42,056 nt of DNA from Marisimplicoccus sp038147335 (GTDB lineage: Bacteria; Bacteroidota; Bacteroidia; Flavobacteriales; Flavobacteriaceae): NCBI GenBank assembly GCA_038147335.1, contig JAYQTK010000004.1:1-42056 (forward strand), read 5' to 3'. Numbering within the stretch: the first letter of the stretch is position 1; every line of letters starts with the position of its first letter. Position numbers and translations under genes: made by a program. Below, piece after piece: positions 32,488 to 40,785 of the stretch. A model generated the notes under the pieces. That model saw only the letters and a list, made by a program, of their open reading frames with translations, was not told the origin of the DNA and searched no databases.

Positions 32488-33864
32488 ATGTCTGCGAAAG
32501 ATCTAGTGATAATTGGAAATACTGAGTGGTGCTCTTTTGAGACATTAAACTTACCTGCTATAAAGGCAAGGGTTGATTCAGGGGCTAAAACTTCTTCTAT
32601 TCAAGCAAATAATATAAAAAAAATAACACGAGGTGGGGAACAATTTGTTCAGTTTGAAGTCAATCCAATTCAAGAAAACAGAAGTGTTTCAATTGAATGT
32701 AGAGCTAAGATTCATGATACTAGAATCATAAGAACTTCATCAGGAATAGCTCAAAAAAGATATGTCATTAAGGTTCCTGTTAAGCTTGGAACTAAAGTTT
32801 TCGATGTTGAATTATCTCTTGCAAATAGAGAGGCTATGGAGCATAGAATGTTGCTTGGTAGAGAAGCTATGGTTGATAGATTTATTGTTAATCCATCTTT
32901 AGAAAATGTTTTAGGTAATATATCTGAGGAACAAATACTTGATTATTATGGTAATCTTATGCATGAAAAATCAGGTCTAACAATTGGCCTTCTTGCTACG
33001 AATAAGGATCTATATAGTAATAAAAGAATCATGGAGGCGGGAAGACAGAGAGGTCATGAAATGAAATTTTATAACATGCAGCAATGCTACATTGGGCTTG
33101 ATGATGGAATTCCCGAGGTAAGATATAGAGGGGGTAGTCTGGTTTCAGTTGATGCTATAATTCCTAGAATAAGACCAAGTATGACATTCTATGGTTGTGC
33201 TCTTTTAAGACAGTTTGAGTCAATAGGAACATATTGTTTAAATTCTGCAGATTCTATTTCTCAATCAAGAGATAAACTTTTTTCATCTCAACTATTTTCA
33301 AAGAATAAGATTCCAATTCCTATCACAGGTTTTGCAAAATCTCCTCTAGAAACAAAAGATTTGATCAATCTAGTTGGTGGAGCTCCACTAATTATTAAAC
33401 TACTTGAGAGTACCCAGGGTAAAGGAGTTGTAATGGCAGAAACTAATAAAGCTGCTGAAAGTGCAATTACTGCATTTAAAAGTCTTAAAACTAATATTCT
33501 TGTTCAAGAATTTATTAAAGAAGCTGAAGGTAAGGATTTAAGATGTTTTGTAGTAAATGGAAAAGTAGTGGCCTCTATTCAAAGAGAAGCTGTTGTTGGA
33601 GAATTTAGAGCCAACATCCATATGGGTGGAAGTTCAAAAAAGGTAAAAATCACTCCTGAAGAAAAAAGGATTGCAATAAAAGCTGCAAGATCTTTAAATC
33701 TTTCAATTGCTGGTGTTGATATTATTCGATCTAACAAAGGACCACTTGTTCTCGAGGTTAATTCATCACCTGGGTTAGAAGGAATTGAAAACACTTCTGG
33801 AAAGGATATAGCTAATCAATTAATCCTGGCTGTAGAAAAAAAATTAAAGTACACAGCAAAGTAA
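32488..33864 (+). CDS. rimK: Retropepsin-like (RimB/AZP) domain fused to RimK ATP-grasp ligase
   Basis: 458 residues. Residues 1-145 carry a retropepsin-type domain (PF05618-like): KARVDSGAKTSSI with Asp30-Ser-Gly-Ala, and RMLLGREAM near 120-128. From about residue 164 the chain follows E. coli RimK almost segment by segment: DAIIPRIRPSMTFYG, GGAPLIIKLLESTQGKGVV, LVQEFIKEAEGKDLRCFVV, NIHMGGSSKKV, GVDIIRS and LEVNSSPGLEGIE. RimK adds glutamate to the C-terminus of ribosomal protein S6. The fusion puts a putative protease and a ligase in one protein. It starts two bases after the DUF5916 stop. Cytoplasmic. Confidence 0.88.
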   Translation: MSAKDLVIIGNTEWCSFETLNLPAIKARVDSGAKTSSIQANNIKKITRGGEQFVQFEVNPIQENRSVSIECRAKIHDTRIIRTSSGIAQKRYVIKVPVKLGTKVFDVELSLANREAMEHRMLLGREAMVDRFIVNPSLENVLGNISEEQILDYYGNLMHEKSGLTIGLLATNKDLYSNKRIMEAGRQRGHEMKFYNMQQCYIGLDDGIPEVRYRGGSLVSVDAIIPRIRPSMTFYGCALLRQFESIGTYCLNSADSISQSRDKLFSSQLFSKNKIPIPITGFAKSPLETKDLINLVGGAPLIIKLLESTQGKGVVMAETNKAAESAITAFKSLKTNILVQEFIKEAEGKDLRCFVVNGKVVASIQREAVVGEFRANIHMGGSSKKVKITPEEKRIAIKAARSLNLSIAGVDIIRSNKGPLVLEVNSSPGLEGIENTSGKDIANQLILAVEKKLKYTAK

Positions 33865-33888
33865 TTTTTTGATTCATTATATTTAAGT

Positions 33889-34308
33889 ATGAAAAATAAA
33901 ATTTTATTACTAGCATTAGTTTTTACTTTCTCATCTTGTAGTATTTTTCAAAAAACTCAAACTGTAAGTCAAAATGTTGAGACATCAACTAGCGAACCTG
34001 AAGATTTACTTCAAAAATTTGTAGGTAATTATGAAATTGAAGTTTTTGGTCTTCCAGATGGAGGTGACGGTAAATTTAGTATGAAGGTGTCTAAAGAATC
34101 AAATGTTCTTAAAACAATTTTTACAACAGAGGAGGCTAGCCAAAGTTTTGATATTCTTGGAACTGAAGTTGAAGAAGGAATCCTTTACATAGACATATAT
34201 GTTAAAGACTACGGAATAAACACTGCTTTTGAAATTTATGTTGAAGGTAATCAAGTGACTGGGTATCTCGCAGACATGTTTGAACTTGAAGGTACTAAAT
34301 CAGATTAA
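33889..34308 (+). CDS. Lipoprotein of unknown function
   Basis: 139 residues with lipobox FSSC. After a short Thr/Ser/Glu linker comes a compact beta-rich domain of about 90 residues (FVGNYEIEVFGLPDGGDGKFSMKV, EEGILYIDIYV, FEIYVEGNQVTGYLADMFELEG). It resembles generic META/lipocalin-like small envelope domains, but I cannot assign a family. It lies 24 bases downstream of the RimK fusion and ends one base before the convergent SET gene. Confidence 0.65.
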   Translation: MKNKILLLALVFTFSSCSIFQKTQTVSQNVETSTSEPEDLLQKFVGNYEIEVFGLPDGGDGKFSMKVSKESNVLKTIFTTEEASQSFDILGTEVEEGILYIDIYVKDYGINTAFEIYVEGNQVTGYLADMFELEGTKSD

Positions 34309-34309
34309 C

Positions 34310-34678
34310 TCACTGAGAGACTTCGTATTCGAACTCCCATAGAGGATTATCTAATTTATTTATGATGTAATTCAATGTAAGCTCTTCACCAGATAGAATG
34401 TCTTTGTCTGTAATAATTCTTATGTGTTTTATCTTACCGATTGATTCATGAGACTCTGATACAATTGCTTTACAATTTGGCATTTCATGATGATTAATAA
34501 ATGCTCCTAGAGGTAGTCTAATATAGTTGTCATGAAATCTATTATCATAAACATGTGAAATCCCAAGATCAGTTTCTGAGGGCAAGTCTTTAGTAGCAAA
34601 TATACCTAGACCTTCAATTTTACTTTCCCTGATAGTAATTGAATCTGGAAGAGGTCTCCATTCTTTTTTTTCATTCAT
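34310..34678 (-). CDS. Small SET-domain protein
   Basis: 122 residues, essentially a bare SET domain (PF00856): SKIEGLGIFATKDL at the start, AFINHHEMPNC for the SAM-binding and active-site knot, and SGEELTLNYI at the end with the catalytic tyrosine. Pre-SET and post-SET zinc modules are absent. Bacterial SET proteins methylate lysines of proteins such as ribosomal or histone-like proteins; the target here is unknown. Cytoplasmic. It is separated from the nuclease gene by about 50 bases. Confidence 0.85.
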   Translation of the reverse strand: MNEKKEWRPLPDSITIRESKIEGLGIFATKDLPSETDLGISHVYDNRFHDNYIRLPLGAFINHHEMPNCKAIVSESHESIGKIKHIRIITDKDILSGEELTLNYIINKLDNPLWEFEYEVSQ

Positions 34679-34727
34679 AATTTGAATTTAAAAATAAAAA
34701 TTCAATTGAACTGAAATAATTTAAATC

Positions 34728-35378
34728 TTAATTACATTCAATTTCATACTCTTGCCAAGATTTGTCTGGTGTAGAGTTTGGGAAATAGTAACATTTTTTT
34801 GAACTATCAGGAAAAATTACATGTTTATAAAACGCTGTTGGGACATGAGCTCCTGTATCTAAAACTATATGTGAAGAGTCAAATTCAAGATATATTTCTA
34901 TATCAATATCACCAAGCTCATCAGCCCATTGTCTTACTTGTTCTTCCAATTGAACCCAGGTTCCTCTATTTAAATCATCATATTGGAGTGCAACATTTAA
35001 ATATGAAAAAGTAGAATATAAATTCTCATATGAATCATTGAATGATCCTGCTGGAGCCATATGTCCCCTATCCCAGACATTTGCATAGTAATCATCATCA
35101 TCTGAAGTGTAAACTGAATCTACAGTATAGAATTGCATTCCATCCCTGTCAGCATTCTTAACAATATCTCTAACTGTATATTTAACCCAATTAGGTTGTT
35201 CATATTTTTCATTATATGAAATTTGAAATATATTATTTGATACCAAAAGTGAATCAACCCTTGCTCTTGTTAATGAGCTGGTATTGGAATTATTTTCATT
35301 TTCAGTTTTAACAGAAGACGAATCCTGCTTGGAACAGGATGAAAAAAAAATTAAACAAAGAATTAAATATCTAATCAT
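34728..35378 (-). CDS. DNA/RNA non-specific endonuclease lipoprotein
   Basis: 216 residues. The lipoprotein leader ends IFFSSC. The catalytic motif is WDRGHMAPAGSF (DRGH at 103-106, general base His106), followed by YLNVALQYDDLNRGTWVQLEE with the Mg-binding Asn128 and conserved Asn137, as in the NucA/Serratia nuclease family (PF01223). As a surface lipoprotein it would degrade extracellular nucleic acids, perhaps for phosphorus and nucleoside uptake. It starts at the last base of tesB's stop region (one-base overlap). Confidence 0.88.
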   Translation of the reverse strand: MIRYLILCLIFFSSCSKQDSSSVKTENENNSNTSSLTRARVDSLLVSNNIFQISYNEKYEQPNWVKYTVRDIVKNADRDGMQFYTVDSVYTSDDDDYYANVWDRGHMAPAGSFNDSYENLYSTFSYLNVALQYDDLNRGTWVQLEEQVRQWADELGDIDIEIYLEFDSSHIVLDTGAHVPTAFYKHVIFPDSSKKCYYFPNSTPDKSWQEYEIECN

Positions 35379-36241
35379 TAAGATTTAACAAGTTTTCTCA
35401 TAAGTCCTTCTTGAGCAACTGATGCAATCATAGTTCCATCTTCGTTAAATATACTTCCTCTAGCAAACCCTCGTGCATTTGATGCACTTGGACTTTTCAT
35501 ATCATATAAAAGCCAATCATTTATAGAAAATTCTCTGTGAAACCAAAGTGCATGATCTAAGCTTGCGTAATAAGCTCTTGTCTTTGCAATTTCTTTTCTA
35601 TGAGGTAGTGATGCAGTAGCAAGAAGTTGATAATCACTAACAAATGCTAATAATTGATGATGGAAAGAAAGAGGTAACTCAATTTTATCTTTTAGTCTGA
35701 GCCAACAATGATTATATGGAAGATCATTTTCTTTTCTCATGAAAATATTCGTGCCAACCGGTTTAAATTCAAATACTTTTGGATGAGCCATGAGAAAAAG
35801 TTGGTACTTCTCTGCTAATTCATCCTTATGCTTTTCTGCTTGTTCAAAATCCGTCATTAGTAGGTCTGGACTAAGAACATTAGGCATTTGAACTTGATGG
35901 TCAAAACCTTTTTCTTTTTTTTGAAAAGAAGCTGCCATATTAAAAATAGCCTTATCATTTTGGAAAGCAACTACTCTTCTGGTTGTAAAACTTCCTCCGT
36001 TTCGAATTTTATCTACTTCATAGGTAACTGGTATATCTAAATTTCCAGGGAGTATGAAATAACCGTGCATTGAATGAGCTATTCTATCATCGGGAACAGT
36101 TTGATATGCAGCATGAAGAGACTGACTCAAAACTTGACCTCCAAATACTCTTCCCCAAACTGTTTCATAGTTTTTACCCTCAAACCTGTTATCATCAATT
36201 TTTTTTAGAGTTACTATATCCAATAATTCTTTTATATCCAT
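35378..36241 (-). CDS. tesB: Acyl-CoA thioesterase II
   Basis: 287 residues, the usual TesB length, with two hot-dog domains. N-terminal: VWGRVFGGQVLSQSLHAAYQTV and HSMHGYFILPGN. C-terminal: ASLDHALWFHREFSINDWLLYD read in two parts, and IASVAQEGLMR with the catalytic Gln. It hydrolyses medium- and long-chain acyl-CoA to free acid in the cytoplasm. It overlaps the nuclease gene by one base and is divergent from the M16 peptidase pair. Confidence 0.93.
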   Translation of the reverse strand: MDIKELLDIVTLKKIDDNRFEGKNYETVWGRVFGGQVLSQSLHAAYQTVPDDRIAHSMHGYFILPGNLDIPVTYEVDKIRNGGSFTTRRVVAFQNDKAIFNMAASFQKKEKGFDHQVQMPNVLSPDLLMTDFEQAEKHKDELAEKYQLFLMAHPKVFEFKPVGTNIFMRKENDLPYNHCWLRLKDKIELPLSFHHQLLAFVSDYQLLATASLPHRKEIAKTRAYYASLDHALWFHREFSINDWLLYDMKSPSASNARGFARGSIFNEDGTMIASVAQEGLMRKLVKS

Positions 36242-36273
36242 AATAAATTTTTATAAACCCCAATAAAAATAGG

Positions 36274-36285
36274 GCTTCATGAAGC
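36274..36285. promoter_or_regulatory. GCTTCATGAAGC palindrome, possible operator
   Basis: A perfect 12-bp palindrome in the intergenic region between divergent tesB and the M16 gene. It coincides with the predicted tesB transcription start, just downstream of the minus-strand -7 element at 36285-36292. No regulator is known. Confidence 0.3.
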
Positions 36286-36292
36286 AAAGTTA
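36285..36292 (-). promoter_or_regulatory. -7 element (TAACTTTG) of tesB
   Basis: Minus-strand TAACTTTG is a full match to TAnnTTTG and ends about 43 bases before the ATG at 36241. No well-spaced -33 TTG is seen. Confidence 0.4.
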
Positions 36293-36337
36293 CTAAAGTT
36301 TTATTATCTTACGAGCCTAAACAAATTAAACTTTTTA

Positions 36338-37645
36338 ATGAAAAAAATATTACTTACACTAATTCTATTTTTAGGACTTAACAATATTTATGCTCAAAAA
36401 ATAGATTTTATTGAATATGATTTAGAAAATGGTCTGCATGTTATTCTTCATAAAGATAATTCAGCTCCTGTAATTTCAACATCAGTTATGTACCTTGTTG
36501 GTTCAAAAGAGGAGAAGGAAGGAAGAACAGGTTTTGCTCATTTTTTTGAACATGTACTTTTCACTGGATCAAAAAATATAAAAGAGGGGGAATGGGATAA
36601 AATTGTAAACTCTAATGGTGGATTTTATAATGCTAATACAGGACATGATAGAACTTATTACTATAACAATTTCCCGTCTAATAAATTAGAGCTAACTCTT
36701 TGGATTGAATCTGAAAGAATGCTACATCCTATAATTACTGATAAAGCAATCAAAACTCAACAAGAAGTTGTAAAAGAAGAAAAAAGATTGAGTGAAAATC
36801 AACCATATGGAAACTTATTTCAGGTTGTATCAGAAAACTTATTCCAGGTTCACCCATATAAAAGTTTCATAATAGGATCAATGGAAGATTTAGATGCAGC
36901 CAGTGTAGAAGACTACCAAGAATTTAATGAAAAATTTCATGTTCCAAATAATGCTGCATTGATTATTGCAGGTGATATTGATATAAATAATACCAAGAAA
37001 TTAGTAGAAAAATATTTTAGTGAAATTCCAAGAGGAAAAGATATACCAAGAGACTACCCTATGGAACAAGAAATAAACTCAACTATAAAGGTAGAAAGCT
37101 ATGATCAAAATATTCAAATTCCAGCTTATGTACTGGGATACAGAACTGCAGGTCACAATGAAAGAGAAGCTTATATTATGGAGATGATTTCTATATACTT
37201 AAGTGGAGGGGAAAGCTCAAAGCTTTATAAGAATTTAGTGGATGACAAAAAAATGGCACTTCAAATTAGTTCTCAAAATTTATCACTTGAGGATTATGGA
37301 GTTTACTTCATTTTTGCTCTTCCAATGGGTGAAGTTTCAATGGAGAATATTGTTGATGAAATTGATAATGAAATAAATAGTTTACAAACAGATTTAATAT
37401 CAGATTATGATATGCAGAAAATACAGAACATTATAGAGAATAGATTTGTTAGCTCTAATTCTACTGTTGCAGGAATTGGTAACTCATTAGCTCATTATTA
37501 TTTCTTTCATGATAATACAAATGTTATAAATACAGAGATAGACATCTACAAATCAATTACCAAACAAGAAATAAGAGATGCTGCAAAAAGACTATTAGGA
37601 AAAAATCAAAGACTAGAACTAAAATATTTACCAAAACAGAATTAA
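36338..37645 (+). CDS. M16 zinc peptidase, catalytic subunit
   Basis: 435 residues with a signal peptide (ending NIYAQ). The inverted zinc motif HFFEH (His68, Glu71, His72) is intact, with a downstream Glu (147 or 148, QQEVVKEEKR) as third ligand and the substrate-clamp region SNGGFYNANTG. The C-terminal half has the usual RGKDIPRDY-type second M16 domain without the zinc motif. Exported M16A-like peptidases in Bacteroidota are periplasmic oligopeptide processors working as heterodimers. One base separates it from its partner gene. Confidence 0.92.
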   Translation: MKKILLTLILFLGLNNIYAQKIDFIEYDLENGLHVILHKDNSAPVISTSVMYLVGSKEEKEGRTGFAHFFEHVLFTGSKNIKEGEWDKIVNSNGGFYNANTGHDRTYYYNNFPSNKLELTLWIESERMLHPIITDKAIKTQQEVVKEEKRLSENQPYGNLFQVVSENLFQVHPYKSFIIGSMEDLDAASVEDYQEFNEKFHVPNNAALIIAGDIDINNTKKLVEKYFSEIPRGKDIPRDYPMEQEINSTIKVESYDQNIQIPAYVLGYRTAGHNEREAYIMEMISIYLSGGESSKLYKNLVDDKKMALQISSQNLSLEDYGVYFIFALPMGEVSMENIVDEIDNEINSLQTDLISDYDMQKIQNIIENRFVSSNSTVAGIGNSLAHYYFFHDNTNVINTEIDIYKSITKQEIRDAAKRLLGKNQRLELKYLPKQN

Positions 37646-37646
37646 G

Positions 37647-39758
37647 ATGAGAAAATTTAAATTAAAACACATACTCTATGTTTCATTAATCAAAAAGATA
37701 TTTCTATTAATTATCATATCTTCCAATTTTTCTTATTCTCAGGTTGATCGAAGTCAAATTCCTCCCTCCGGACCGGATCCAGAAATAGTTCTAGGAATCC
37801 CCTTTGAGGCAGAATTAGATAACGGATTGAAGATTATTATTGTTGAAAACGATAAGCTTCCTAGAGCATCACTTAGTCTTTTCATTGATTCTCAAAGATA
37901 TTCATCAAATGGTAAAAGCGGGATAGGATCGTTAACTTCTAGTCTCTTAGGAAAGGGTACTAAAAATATTTCAAAAGATGAATTTATTGAGGAAGTTGAT
38001 TTTATGGGGTCCACTTTAAACCTAAGCTCAACAGGAGCTTTTGGAACTTCTTTATCAAAATATTTTGGAAGATTACTTGAGCTACTTGCAGATGGATTAC
38101 TTAATCCTGTATTTGATTTAGAAGAATTTAATAAAGAAAGAGACAGACTGCTTCAATCAATTAAAGAAAACGAAAAAAGTGTAACTACAATCGCTAGCAG
38201 AGTTGGGAATATTGTTGTCTATGGTAAAGATCACCCCTATTCTGAGTATACAGACGAAACTAGTATCAACAATATTGATTTTGAGGATATTGAACCATAC
38301 TTTAAAGCTAGGTTTATACCAAACAATGCATATATGGTTGTTGTTGGTGATGTTGACGCAGAAGAAGTATTTAGTAAAATTGAATCACTATTTAGTGGTT
38401 GGAGTAAGGGTGAAGTTATATATGAAGATATTTCTATAAATAAATCTTTCGATCAAACTGAAATTCATTTCATTGACATGCCTAATGCTATTCAATCAGA
38501 AATTCGATTCCAAAATTTAATTAAAATGAGAAAAAATAGTTCAGACTATATTCCTCTTCTTGTTGCTAACAGAATTTTAGGAGGTGAGCCTGAAAGTAGA
38601 CTTGAATCCAAGATCAGAGAAGATAAGGGATATGCTTACTATGCAAGATCAAATTTTGGAACTAATAAATACTCTAATACAGTTTTTAATGCTTTCACAA
38701 GTTCCCGAGCCGAAGTAACTGATAGCTCAGTAATTGAATTGTTGACTGAAATTGATAGGATTAGAAAAGTAAAAGTAGGAGATATAGAGCTTAAAGATAT
38801 CAAGTCTGCATATTTTGGGGATTTTGTAAGAGATTCTGAATCTCCCAGAACTATTGCTGGATACTCTGTTGATATGAAAATTGAAGAATTAAATGAAGAT
38901 TATTATAAGGACTTTTTAAAAAATATTAATAGTGTTTCATCGGATGAAATTCTAGATATTTCAAATAAATATTTTAAAACAAATAATGGCGCTATTATTA
39001 TTGCTGGTAAAGGATCTGAGTTAATAGATAAACTAGAAAATCTTAGTTACCAGGATAAAAAATTTAAAATTAACTTTTATGATAAAAAGGGGAATCTAGT
39101 AGATAAACCCAACTACGATATTGATTCAAATATTTCGGCTGAGGATGTAATCAATGATTATGTAAAAGCTATAGGTGGAAAAGATGCTCTTGCAGATGTT
39201 ACCTCAATTGAGATTAAAGCAACTTCTAATATTCAAGGCACAGTTTTAGAGATGTATAGTGTGAAAAATAATCAAAATCAATCTCTAATGGAAATGTCTG
39301 CTATGGGAATTACTATAGCTAAAACTGTTTTTAATAAATTTCAAGGCTATAATGAAGTAAATGGTCAGAGAATTCCATTGACAGAAGTTGAACTTGAACA
39401 AGCCATTATAAATTCTGCTTTATTTTCAGAATTAAACTTTGATTTTTCTCTAGTTGAGCTTGTTGGAACATCTGATGTTGAAGGAGAGAAAGCTTATGAA
39501 ATAAAAGTGACAGACAATAAATCTGTTTTTTACTCAGTTGATACTGGGCTAAAATTAAAAGAAGTTGAATCACAAGAGGTTGAAGGAAATCTAATTGTTG
39601 GTGAAACCTACTATAGAGAGTATGAAGAAGTGGAAGGAATTCTTTTACCTAAGGTAATAAATCAGGTTAGTGCTTCAATTCCAATACCTGGTGGAATTAC
39701 ATTTAAAGCAACTTCTATAAAGTTAAATGTTGAGACAAAAGAATCTGACTTTAATTAA
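37647..39758 (+). CDS. M16 family protein without zinc motif, with C-terminal extension
   Basis: 703 residues. The signal region is long (about 1-32, ending NFSYSQ). Residues about 45-480 form two M16-like domains, but the HxxEH site is lost (GIGSLTSSLLGKGTKN in its place), so this is the non-catalytic partner of the preceding gene. Residues about 490-700 are an added beta-rich domain (DVINDYVKAIGGKDAL, GTVLEMYSVKNNQN, YREYEEVEGILLPKVINQV) like those of outer-membrane lipoprotein-sorting (LolA/LppX-like) folds. Probably forms a heterodimer and helps substrate capture. Followed by a terminator. Confidence 0.88.
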   Translation: MRKFKLKHILYVSLIKKIFLLIIISSNFSYSQVDRSQIPPSGPDPEIVLGIPFEAELDNGLKIIIVENDKLPRASLSLFIDSQRYSSNGKSGIGSLTSSLLGKGTKNISKDEFIEEVDFMGSTLNLSSTGAFGTSLSKYFGRLLELLADGLLNPVFDLEEFNKERDRLLQSIKENEKSVTTIASRVGNIVVYGKDHPYSEYTDETSINNIDFEDIEPYFKARFIPNNAYMVVVGDVDAEEVFSKIESLFSGWSKGEVIYEDISINKSFDQTEIHFIDMPNAIQSEIRFQNLIKMRKNSSDYIPLLVANRILGGEPESRLESKIREDKGYAYYARSNFGTNKYSNTVFNAFTSSRAEVTDSSVIELLTEIDRIRKVKVGDIELKDIKSAYFGDFVRDSESPRTIAGYSVDMKIEELNEDYYKDFLKNINSVSSDEILDISNKYFKTNNGAIIIAGKGSELIDKLENLSYQDKKFKINFYDKKGNLVDKPNYDIDSNISAEDVINDYVKAIGGKDALADVTSIEIKATSNIQGTVLEMYSVKNNQNQSLMEMSAMGITIAKTVFNKFQGYNEVNGQRIPLTEVELEQAIINSALFSELNFDFSLVELVGTSDVEGEKAYEIKVTDNKSVFYSVDTGLKLKEVESQEVEGNLIVGETYYREYEEVEGILLPKVINQVSASIPIPGGITFKATSIKLNVETKESDFN

Positions 39759-39772
39759 GAAGTAATATTTTT

Positions 39773-39809
39773 AAAAAAAGGTATCTAACTATTAGATGCC
39801 TTTTTTTTT
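39773..39809. terminator. Bidirectional Rho-independent terminator
   Basis: GGTATCTA (39780-39787) pairs with TAGATGCC (39793-39800, one G-T wobble), with a seven-A run on the left and nine Ts on the right. It serves both the M16 pair and the convergent transporter gene, whose last codons lie inside it. Confidence 0.85.
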
Positions 39810-40669
39810 GTTACAAGATATACCCCAACTAAAATAACAGATGTACCTATAAACTGTATTAGTTTAAATTCTTCTCCGTCTAATAATCCCCAAAAAATTG
39901 CAACTATTGGTATTAAATATGTAGTTGAAACTGAAAAGACTGGAGATGAAATTGCCAGAAGTTTTATGTATAAAACTTTTGCAATTGCTGTTCCAAAAAA
40001 TGCAAGTACTACTATATAAATAATTGACTCTATTATTAAAGGATTTGAGGTAAATGTTTTAAATGGAAATTCGGTAAAAAAGAGGATAACAGAAGCAGGT
40101 AGAACTAAAAAGATAAAACTCATACCAATTATTGCAACTGCGGAAATACCTGGCAATTTATATTTCAAAATATTAGCATTTACAGCATAGAAAAATGCAG
40201 CTAAAATTGTAAAAGAAACATATAATAAGTTTAGGCCTGAAATTAAAAATTCGTTATTTACTAAAATTAGAATCCCAATAAACCCAATAAGTACTCCTGC
40301 AAATTGCTTTTTCAAAAATTCCTCTTTAAAGAATAAAACACTTATTATTAATGTAAATAATGGTGTAAGTGATACCATAACTCCTGCTATAGCACTAGAG
40401 ATTTCAGTTTCTGCAAAAGCGAATAAATAATTTGGGAAAAAGGTTCCAATAAATGCTGAAAAAACTACCCATTTAATTTTATCTTTCTGAATACTTTTAA
40501 GTTTGTTGATACTAAATGGGACAATTAGAATAGCTGTAATTATCATTCTTAATGAACCTAATTGCACAGGAGTTAATCCTGTTAACCCTTTTTTAATTAG
40601 TATATATGAACTTCCCCATATAATAGATAGGATTATTAAAGTTCCCCATTTTCTAACTCCAATGTTCAA
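39785..40669 (-). CDS. EamA/DMT-family transporter
   Basis: 294 residues with ten hydrophobic spans in two EamA repeats. Typical segments are IIWGSSYILIKKGLTGLTPVQLGSLRM near the start read in two pieces, SAIAGVMVSLTPLFTLIISVLFFKEEF in the first repeat and STTYLIPIVAIFWGLLDGEEF in the second. The family exports metabolites such as amino acids or purines at the inner membrane; the substrate cannot be deduced. It follows the gldE remnant where gldD would be expected in gliding relatives. Confidence 0.88.
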   Translation of the reverse strand: MNIGVRKWGTLIILSIIWGSSYILIKKGLTGLTPVQLGSLRMIITAILIVPFSINKLKSIQKDKIKWVVFSAFIGTFFPNYLFAFAETEISSAIAGVMVSLTPLFTLIISVLFFKEEFLKKQFAGVLIGFIGILILVNNEFLISGLNLLYVSFTILAAFFYAVNANILKYKLPGISAVAIIGMSFIFLVLPASVILFFTEFPFKTFTSNPLIIESIIYIVVLAFFGTAIAKVLYIKLLAISSPVFSVSTTYLIPIVAIFWGLLDGEEFKLIQFIGTSVILVGVYLVTKKKASNS

Positions 40670-40785
40670 TTAATAATTTATTTTGGTAAGATTAACTTTA
40701 CTTGTTTTATTCTTTTATTGTCTACAATTTCAATAATAAATTTGTAGTTATCATGATAAATAATCTGCCCTACTCTAGGAATTTT

